The notes under the pieces are model-generated. The model was not told the DNA's origin. It saw only the letters and a list, made by a program, of their open reading frames with translations, and ran no database searches. Positions 14,385-21,285 of a stretch of DNA of 21,285 nucleotides are shown here, one piece after another. Positions within the stretch are counted from its first letter, which is position 1. Each line of letters opens with the position of its first letter. The stretch lies in assembly GCA_000320545.1 (NCBI GenBank), contig ADNK01000643.1, positions 75,001 through 96,285 of the forward strand, in the 5' to 3' direction. Source of the stretch: Bigelowiella natans CCMP2755. Its lineage: Eukaryota > Cercozoa > Chlorarachniophyceae. The translations under genes and the position numbers were made by a program.

Positions 14385-15470
14385 CTACCAAGACAGCCCT
14401 TGGAATGCATCGTTTTTCTGCTGCTGCTGCTGCTGCTGCTGTTGTTGTGGCTGTTGTTGTGTCATCATCATCGGCTGTTGTTGCATGAAAGGGTTATGCG
14501 AGGAGGAGACAGGAGGCTGCTGCTGGTACCCACCACCCATCATCGGCTGGTGTTGCTGTTGCTGCATGTAAGGGTTGTACCCCATCGTCGGCTGCGGCTG
14601 CTGCCGCATCCCCATCATCATTGGTTGCTGCCGCTGCTGCTGCTGCATCATGATGCCCTGCGGCTGGAACCCCCCCCCGTATCCCATCTGCGGGTTGTAC
14701 TGAGGACGCTGAGGTTGGGGTGCGGGTGCCGTCGATCCCCCCCCGAAGAGGGCCTCCAGACCTGCCCCCTTCTGGTCGAAGAACACATCTGTTCCCTGTC
14801 CTCCCTGCGTCATCTGCGGCTTGCGCTGAGGGGGGGGCTGCGAGGGCTGGCCAAAGGGCAGGTCGATGTTCGATGCCTGCATGTTTTGCATAGTCGTGCG
14901 CTGCTTCTGCTGCGGTTGGGTCCTGCTGAAAGTGGCGCACAGGAAAGAGAGAAAGAAAAAAGGGGGTGGGGGGGAAAAGCGATAGGACTCAGTGTAGAAG
15001 AAGAAGAGGGAGTTCGAAGTCTATCGTCATTGTGGGCCTATCCTCCTCTCCCCCCCCTTCCCTTATCTGTTATTCCACTACTCACGGTTCCATGATGTTC
15101 CCGAAATTGACGAGGTTGCTGATGGAGTCCTGCTTCTTCTCCGTTGGTTGTCGCGCAAACCCGCCATACTTTCCAGCTAAAATCAACCACGACACACACA
15201 CACACACTATCAGACATGTCTTTAATACAACAAGAGGCTCGGAGGCACTGAGATGACTGTAACGTTATACAGGAGAAAACAAACAAATATCCGCCGCTTC
15301 TGCGTCTTCTGCTGTGTTTGTATTGCAATCGCAACGATGTGTGAAAAATGATGCGTGAAAAATATCGCGCGCGCACACACACACACACACATAACACACC
15401 TTGAGGAGAGGTTGGTGCTGCACCGCCACCGCCAAGGAAATCGACACTTGCTTGCTTGTTGAATACGGGC

Positions 15471-15505
<35 letters not shown>

Positions 15506-15740
15506 TGCTTGGCCGGCCCCTCCCCCACTGATATCTACAACACTAAACAATGCTGAAAGGCTCCCTCCGGTGTCTACAGCGGCAGCAGAAGCTGGAAGAA
15601 GGTGGTGATGAGAAACGGATACAGTAGTAGTAGTAGTAGTAGTAGTAGCAGCAGCAGATGAAAATCAGAGCTAGTAGCAGTGAAGAGATGGCCAAGGACA
15701 ACATATATATACTACAGTGTTGTACTGCTGGCGAATGGCA

Positions 15741-15821
<81 letters not shown>

Positions 15822-15909
15822 TTGCAGAAAAAATCAACTAGATATGAAATATAATTGTGGGTATGTGCGTGCGTGCGTGCGTGCGTGCGTGCATGTGCAT
15901 GTGCATGTG

Positions 15910-15966
<57 letters not shown>

Positions 15967-16477
15967 AATATCCTCGTATCCACTATATTCGAGCAGGCTC
16001 TCCATATAATTAACATCATGATCAGCATCATCGTCATCATAATCGCCATTGTGATCGCCATCATTACCCTGTGGAGCCGGTTCATTTACGGGATTGAAGA
16101 GTTCCTGTTGCTGCTGCTGCTTCTTCCTACCCTTCTTCGACTTTGCTTTCCTTCCCTTGCTCTTAGCAGGAGGGGCATCGTCAAATATGTCCCCACCGCC
16201 GGACGTGCCTCCATCATCGCCAAACGGATCTACCGAGGGCTGTTTCTTAGCCCCGCCGCCGGCTTTTGAGAAAGGGTCGTCAGCGAAGGGGTCTTCCGAG
16301 AGCTGCTTTTTTGGCTTGCGCTTTGGTTTCTTTGGGCTGAAAGGATCATCGTCAAAATCATCATCAGCATCATCGTCGTCGTCGAAGGGGTCGGCAGTCT
16401 TCTTTTTCTTTGAGGAAAACGGGTCATCCTCGAAAGTGCCCTTGCTCTCTCTTGCGGGTGGAGACTCCTTCCTATAT

Positions 16478-16528
<51 letters not shown>

Positions 16529-17970
16529 AATTTTTCTATATGTGTATGTGTGTGTGTTTGGGTGCAGATGGCGGTAGGTAGAAATTGTATGCATGGCGAT
16601 ATAAAAAATACGATCACGATGGTAGTAACTCTAGCCTCGGTTGTCCGTCCAGACAACGCTTGTACAATCTCCTCCCCCCTCCCTCGCCCATGCATTCGTT
16701 TGCTTGGATTTTCTGTATGATCTTTTTTTGCCTATCTTTCGAACTCAAATTACGGGGGGAGAACAGTGCCATCGTAAACTCTGTCAACGCCGCCGCCATG
16801 TGAGCCGTCACTCGACACGGCAGTATTCTTCACATTTTTAATGCGCTCAGCCGTTTGGCGTTCGCGAAGAAGGCGTTTTTCATCCGAGACAAGGGTTATG
16901 AGAGCTGCAGCTTTCCGCCGAACTACATATAGTGAAGACGATGATGCACGCATGAAAATATCAATCAAGTGGCGGGGTTTGACGTGCCACCCACTCACAT
17001 ACACCCACACGCACATTAACAGACACGCACATGTACGCAGGAGAAAAATAGGAAATACGCATAATCGAATGCAAGGTATCTTTCTCCATTGTGGCTGGCT
17101 GACTACTACCCGCATATTTACTACGAGAAAAGATCTCTTCTCTTTCAAATCATAATTAATCCCCCCCCGAATATGCGCTTTATACATACATACAACACTA
17201 CCTTGTCGTGCTCGATCCACGTCGTTTAGTTTTGAACTTCTTGTTTTATAAGATCTAAGGCGATCTATGTCATCGACTCTGTCTTTCACATCGCGGATGA
17301 AGCGATCCGAGCCATTTCTCAGTAGATACTCGATCAAGATCATCGCCTGCAAGAGCCAACCAGGGGTGAATCACATGGCAACAACTCATGGAGCAATTTT
17401 TGTTTGTTTGTGAAAGCAGCACTACCTTTTGTACATGCAACACATTGCCCTCATCCTTGAGCCTCTTCCACAACATTGCAAATAGTTTGTTGTACTCTTT
17501 GCTGAAAGGAGAAGCAGCGAGTAAGCATTAAGAACCTTATTAACAGCTCTCCTCATTGAACAAGACTTACTGGTCATTTGTAGCCTTGGCAATCTCAGAC
17601 ATGAGAGTAGTTGTGGCCCCCCAACTGTCGTTGCTTGTGGCCTCACGAACCTTGATCTCAATTTCCTCATACTGGACGACGACGTTCTTCCTGCGGCCGG
17701 CATATCATGGTTGAGCATTCCCGAAAATATGGATACATTCTTTCGAGATACAATATGTGACAATGTGTATTGTCGTACAGTGTCTAGGCGTGCTGTAAAT
17801 CCGCCAGGAGGAGGAGGTCAAATTCGCATCATATTTTTTTTTAAAGTTATTCAGACAGGTAATGCCGTATGGACCTCTAGGCTTTAAAAAAAATAGGGGA
17901 TCTTTTTTTTTCATTTGTTAGCCTTTAACACTTACAGTCCTCGGACAAGCCCCTTAAAATTGGTTGCCAT
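14385..17970 (-). CDS. Epsin (ENTH-domain endocytic adaptor)
   Basis: Clathrin-coat adaptor that binds phosphoinositides through its ENTH domain and helps bend membranes. Nine exons: 17970-17936, 17690-17571, 17501-17426, 17346-17202, 16922-16754, 16471-16068, 15591-15400, 15176-15086 and 14925-14385. All junctions are GT-AG and in phase, giving 590 residues. The ENTH domain covers about residues 1-150, with hallmark words EIKVREATSNDSWG, LFAMLWKRLKD, AMILIEYLLRNGS and LVSDEKRLLRERQ. Residues 195-265 hold six DPF motifs in acidic surroundings, the AP-2 appendage-binding type. A run of 12 Gln lies in exon 7. The last exon is Gln-, Met- and Pro-rich, with one NPF motif for EH-domain partners, IDLPFG as a weak clathrin-box candidate, a second polyQ and the terminus FQGLSW. 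I see no obvious ubiquitin-interacting motif. The ATG at 17970 gives the usual short leader before ENTH helix 1. Confidence 0.96.
15362..15391. repeat. (CG)n/(CA)n tract in epsin intron
   Basis: A short CG block followed by a CA array lies close to the donor of exon 7 (intron 15399-15177 on the minus strand). Confidence 0.9.
15623..15657. repeat. (AGT)n/(AGC)n tract in epsin intron
   Basis: A trinucleotide array lies about 30 bp upstream, in transcript sense, of the acceptor of exon 7; there it reads as ACT/GCT. Confidence 0.9.
15742..15815. repeat. (CT)n plus (CA)n compound microsatellite
   Basis: A CT array of about 20 units is followed by a CA array, both in the 476-bp epsin intron 15592-16067. 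Confidence 0.95.
15865..15966. repeat. (GTGC)n, (CATGTG)n and (TG)n compound array
   Basis: Three alternating purine-pyrimidine arrays follow one another over about 100 bp in the same epsin intron. The GTGC motif matches the array at 887-927. Confidence 0.95.
16480..16525. repeat. (AT)n tract beside epsin exon 6 acceptor
   Basis: An AT array of about 20 units lies within 10 bp of the 3' splice site at 16472 (minus strand), where a polypyrimidine tract is expected. Confidence 0.95.
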
Positions 17971-18846
17971 GGTGGACACGGGAAGGCTGAGGAGATGGGG
18001 ACAGGAATTGTTGTTCGAAGAATTGCAGAGAGCAGATACTCGCGTACATATCTGGTCCAATTTATCGGGATATTTATCCTTTAAGACATAATGTAATATA
18101 TGACGCATCTGAGGTTTGTCCTAGATTCGATGTTCCCTCTGTTCAAATTGCCTCTTTCTTGAGGTCTAAGGTGATTTTTCTGAGGCAGACTGGCAATTGT
18201 AAAAAGCGGGATTTGTGGGCAGTGTCCTACTTTGCACCACATTTTGTCCTAACGACAACTAAATATTTTAGACGTCAACCATGAGACGAGAAGTGCACGC
18301 AATTGCGACGACAATTCTCTTCGATGTCCTTTGATAAAATATATACGACAACAATTTTTTACTGTCTTTCTATTATTTTCTGACTTCGACGATCGGCTCC
18401 TCTCACCAACTGATCCTGCCACGATTCGCCCACCACCCGCACACCAACCCATCCAACATCCGGGGCCGTCTCCCTTACCCCCGGTTGTGATTTTGTTGGT
18501 GGCCGTGTGGATTCATTTTTCATCCGGACCGCTAGCTCCGTTGTCGCGTTCATTTCGCCCCTCGAATGGTGCGACTTTACATTAGTGTTGGAGTAAAACA
18601 GTTTTTCGGTTCGTTGGATCTTCAATCTAGTAAACAGAACTAATGATGGTCGCGCATTTAGAATTTTGATTCCAATACCTTACAGCCTGCCTTTGCTCTG
18701 GCATAAACGATGTGTAGATGCGTAGCAAATGCAAGACCGAAAGGAGCCGATTCGATTCATTTCCATGTATCACTCAGTTACTTTCCTTTTCTATATAATC
18801 TGTAGATCCTGCTCATCAGCTGATACCCGCTGTCACATATGAAAGA
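17971..18846. promoter_or_regulatory. Divergent region between epsin and STI1-like genes
   Basis: The two genes are divergently oriented here and should share this region as promoter space. CATG and CTAG are not enriched. An upstream exon of the plus-strand gene may be present: an ATG at about 18566 opens a short frame that could splice at a GGTTCG donor to an acceptor near 18806 in matching phase. This is only a possibility. No TATA element is convincing. Confidence 0.4.
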
Positions 18847-19613
18847 ATGGGCATACACAGATGCGCGAGTATCCTTAATTTTCGAGGAGGTTCTGTTTTA
18901 GACTATAGCAAATGGGATGAAATCGACACAGATGATGGACCGGAAGAGAAGGACGCAATTGTCTCTGCAAACAACATCAGAGATCATTTGCGAAATTTAG
19001 AGCCTGAGCGACTAATGAAGTTTGCGCAGTCGTCGCAGGTAAAGGGTTTTATACATGTGTGGCACACTGAATTTGGTTTTCTATTTTTCGAAGATCACGC
19101 CCACTGATACAGCTAACTTAATCGAAGGCACGTGAGGCGTTGAAAAATCCAAATTTGATGCTGGATATGTTCAAGAATGACCCCGAGTTTCGCCGGGCAG
19201 CTGAACATATGCCCGAATATAGCGAGATGATTGGAAAATTGATGCAGCAGCAGCAAAAATGTGCCAAAGACAAGTGGCGCGATGGATTCTACAACCTTAC
19301 GGAAAAACAGATGCTTCGAAACTTAACGATGGGAAAGAAAATACTTGGCTCCAAATCACGGAATCGACCGACGTTATCCAGTCAGCAAGGGCCACCCCAT
19401 GGTCTTCCAACAAGCCACGACAAGGCCCAAGAAACTGTTAAAAATATAGAAGCAATAGCACCCGAGCACGTCGACTTAATGCTAAATCGGATTCGCGGAG
19501 ATGATGATGTATTATCTACAACCCCACAGAGCAGAAGCAAAAGACTTGAAGTTCAGTCCAAGTTAAGAGAGTGGGCTGCTAAGACAAGCGATCACATGGA
19601 CATCCTTGACTGA
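18847..19613 (+). CDS. Small STI1-like protein, possible chaperone cofactor
   Basis: Two exons, 18847-19038 and 19128-19613, joined by an 89-bp GT-AG intron in phase 0, give 225 residues. Residues 19-28 (DYSKWDEIDT) resemble the DYSxWDxIExSDD start of the Hsp90 cofactor Cdc37, followed by an acidic patch. Residues 46-105 (DHLRNLEPERLMKFA, then ALKNPNLMLDMFKNDPEFR) look like a helical STI1-type repeat, a domain found in Hsp70/Hsp90 co-chaperones and ubiquilins. The motif MPEYSEMIGKLM follows, then a basic and Gln-rich segment, and the C-terminal third is helical and charged. No TPR or J domain is present. A role with chaperones is inferred from these two weak similarities. The start is uncertain because the frame remains open upstream to 18800 and a spliced 5' exon would place the Cdc37-like motif further from the N-terminus. 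The gene is divergent from epsin. Confidence 0.7.
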
Positions 19614-20564
19614 ATGAAGACACAAGCAAGATCTGAAAACGGAACGCTCGCTTGTTGTATACCCCGTGGCTACACTAGTCAGACACAACGTATTATTATG
19701 CTCTATAGATTACATTTTACCCTCTTTAGTATAACACTATGTCTACAGTGTAGCATGGCACCCAACGTACAAGCACTACGATGCATGCTTTGACATCGGA
19801 GCCACGCATCCATATATCAACTATACAACGTGATCTAGGTGGTGTATATCACGCCATGATGCATGTAAGAGCATAAGAGCCCCCGTGAACTTGGGTACAC
19901 GGGGCTCTTACGCATGTAAATGGCGCACGTGCCTTGTATGATGGCGAAGATGATGAAGAATCAACTGTCACATCACATGGCTCATGATCTCATGATAGCA
20001 GCCCGTTGCGATTATGCCAAGACGTACGTTCTTGTACCACACATACAGCAGCTGACTTCTGCGCTATACCAGCCGTACAACGAAGTGTAGTACACGCTAG
20101 ATACGCCACGCTGCTGCCTGCAGAAACTAATATGGGCAGGCTTTGTGATCACATGCATTTGCATGGACAGTATCTGCAAGCTGCATTCTAGCATTGGCCG
20201 AAAATATTCTCTCAGACATAACATGTTCCCTTTTTTAAAATTTAGATATTAGACTGCTATGATAATTATCAATCACTGCTGCAAGCACTACATACACGTG
20301 TTCGCGTACAAATAAAGTGTGCAGATAGCTTCTTTACTCCTCCTCCTCCTCCTCCGCCTGTCCGTTACTCTACGCTAGACTATTTTTTCAGTGAGAATAT
20401 GCGATCTGCAAATCCTGCAAATCCCACCCCCAGTAACGGTAACAGTTAACAAAATTATAATAAACACAACTACCCCGCAGTTTGTTTACACGCCCACTCC
20501 TTCGTTTGATACAAGTGCTGCGACTTCGACTTACTGCTCTTCCCGTTGTATGGGAAGGGGAAGG
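19614..20564. other. Convergent spacer with hairpin, CATG-rich
   Basis: This separates the 3' ends of the STI1-like gene and the partial gene on the right. About 11 CATG and 5 CTAG sites occur in the first 700 bp. A strong hairpin lies at 19874-19910, and a CTC repeat at about 20338-20355. No gene is evident. Confidence 0.5.
19874..19910. repeat. Strong inverted repeat (13-bp stem, 10-nt loop)
   Basis: The left arm TAAGAGCCCCCGTG (19874-19887) pairs with the right arm CACGGGGCTCTTA (19898-19910), with one extra C on the left and a 10-nt loop. The word TAAGAGC is repeated just upstream (19866-19872), giving an alternative pairing with GCTCTTAC at 19904-19911. It lies about 260 bp after the stop of the STI1-like gene. 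It could be a structured RNA, a small palindromic element or a 3'-end signal. Confidence 0.8.
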
Positions 20565-21075
20565 CTACATTGATGGCTTCAGCTGCTCCCCATCCGTGGC
20601 ACCGCCGCTGTGCTTACTCTCCACCTCCTCCTCTTCCTTGATGAGCTTCGAGGTCTCACGAATTGTACGGATGTCCTCGATCGTGGCTTGGATGGAGCCC
20701 TTCGCTACGTCGATCACCTTCTTGGTTCCGTCCGTCAGCTTCATGATGGGTTTTCTGAGCGGTGCGGGGTAGTACATCAGGTGATTCATGTACGCGCCCG
20801 CGAAGTTGGGCGGGTCGTTGATACTGTCCCTGGTGCGGTTATAGCGTGCCTCGATCGCCTCCTTTGGGATGGGGATGCCGCGCCACGCCACGGCGATCGT
20901 GGCGCCCATGAGGGCGACCCACACGACGCTGATCGCCGGCGGCACGCGCACGGCGTAATCGGAGAAGTGGAGCTTCGCCAGCAGGAAACCCAGTGCCGAG
21001 CTCTTCATCGACGTCTCTATGCCGCCAGTGCGCGATGTTATCTCGTCCTGACGGAACAGCCGCATCATCCAGTAC
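20565..21075 (-). CDS. C-terminal exon of unknown single-pass membrane protein (5' end off window)
   Basis: The exon begins after an acceptor (TAG at 21078-21076) and runs 511 nt to a TAG stop, encoding about 170 residues that I do not recognise. It starts YWMMRLFRQDEITS, followed by a short amphipathic stretch and one hydrophobic segment (VPPAISVVWVALMGATIAVAW). After that come a conserved-looking hydrophilic part (PKEAIEARYNRTRDSINDPP and YMNHLMYYPAPLRKPIM) and a Lys/Glu-rich helical tail ending KHSGG...KPSM. The third codon positions are markedly GC-rich compared with the STI1-like gene and the membrane protein at 3311. Upstream exons lie beyond 21285; the visible intron contains a CA repeat. 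The good codon texture and the acceptor support a real exon. Function is unknown, and attachment to an organelle or ER membrane is only a guess. Confidence 0.65.
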
Positions 21076-21145
21076 CTAGAAGTTGGTGGGAGTATAGCGG
21101 TAGCATTAGGCGATAGGAAAAGGGGGGAATCCCAATTGGGGACAA

Positions 21146-21149
<4 letters not shown>

Positions 21150-21177
<28 letters not shown>
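21150..21177. repeat. (CA)n microsatellite in intron of right-edge gene
   Basis: About 14 CA units lie 75 bp upstream, in transcript sense, of the exon at 21075. Confidence 0.95.
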
Positions 21178-21285
21178 TACTACCACAACAACACATACGT
21201 GCGTCTATATGTATATGAATATATACATCTAGGTCGAAAACACGAGATTCCTTATATCTATCGACTATTGATCATTTTCTAAATC

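Noticed and set aside
14307-15095. Long plus-strand Leu/His-rich open frame
   Set aside because: It is the antisense shadow of the Gln-rich last epsin exon; CAG-rich coding DNA reads as Leu on the other strand.
15658-16269. Plus-strand frame of 203 codons
   Set aside because: It is made of CT, CA, GTGC and TG arrays in an epsin intron plus antisense of exon 6.
20610-21116. Plus-strand frame of 168 codons
   Set aside because: It is the antisense of the GC-rich right-edge exon; high third-position GC keeps the opposite strand open.

Overview
The window looks like nuclear DNA of a unicellular eukaryote. Four genes can only be read through GT-AG introns. TAA, TAG and TGA all act as stops, so the standard code fits. 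Introns are short (about 70-700 bp) and packed with microsatellites. The products (epsin, a UDP-glucose 4-epimerase, an MFS transporter, a secreted Cu/Zn superoxide dismutase) do not fix the lineage. A protist is my inference; I cannot name a genus.

Layout: 1-1842 is non-coding. An intronless secreted Cu/Zn SOD lies at 1843-2670 (-) and an intronless multi-pass membrane protein of unknown function at 3311-4177 (+). A six-exon MFS drug:H+ antiporter-like transporter spans 5244-7799 (-). A many-exon GALE-type epimerase with an N-terminal signal anchor spans 8432-12744 (+). A nine-exon epsin spans 14385-17970 (-). A two-exon STI1-like protein spans 18847-19613 (+). The last exon of an unknown single-pass membrane protein occupies 20565-21075 (-) and its gene runs off the right edge.

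Strands alternate without exception (-,+,-,+,-,+,-). The genes therefore form three divergent pairs (SOD/membrane protein, MFS/GALE, epsin/STI1) separated by convergent spacers. The convergent spacers and the left flank (1-1842, 4178-5243, 12745-14384, 19614-20564) share a composition visibly rich in CATG and CTAG, which the intron-bearing genes lack. The gene models are supported by frame arithmetic: the MFS exons sum to 553 codons plus stop and the epsin exons to 590 codons plus stop, with every junction in phase.

The genes do not form one pathway. Epsin (endocytic coat adaptor), the anchored epimerase (probably secretory-pathway sugar nucleotide supply), the transporter and the secreted SOD all touch membrane traffic or the cell surface, but I see no evidence of co-regulation. 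The main points for follow-up are the signal anchor on the epimerase, the missing RYFNP segment of that same gene beside a (GA)n/G20 tract, the CATG/CTAG-rich spacers, the small STI1-like protein with a Cdc37-like motif, and a strong hairpin at 19874-19910. I found no clear-cut new multi-gene system.
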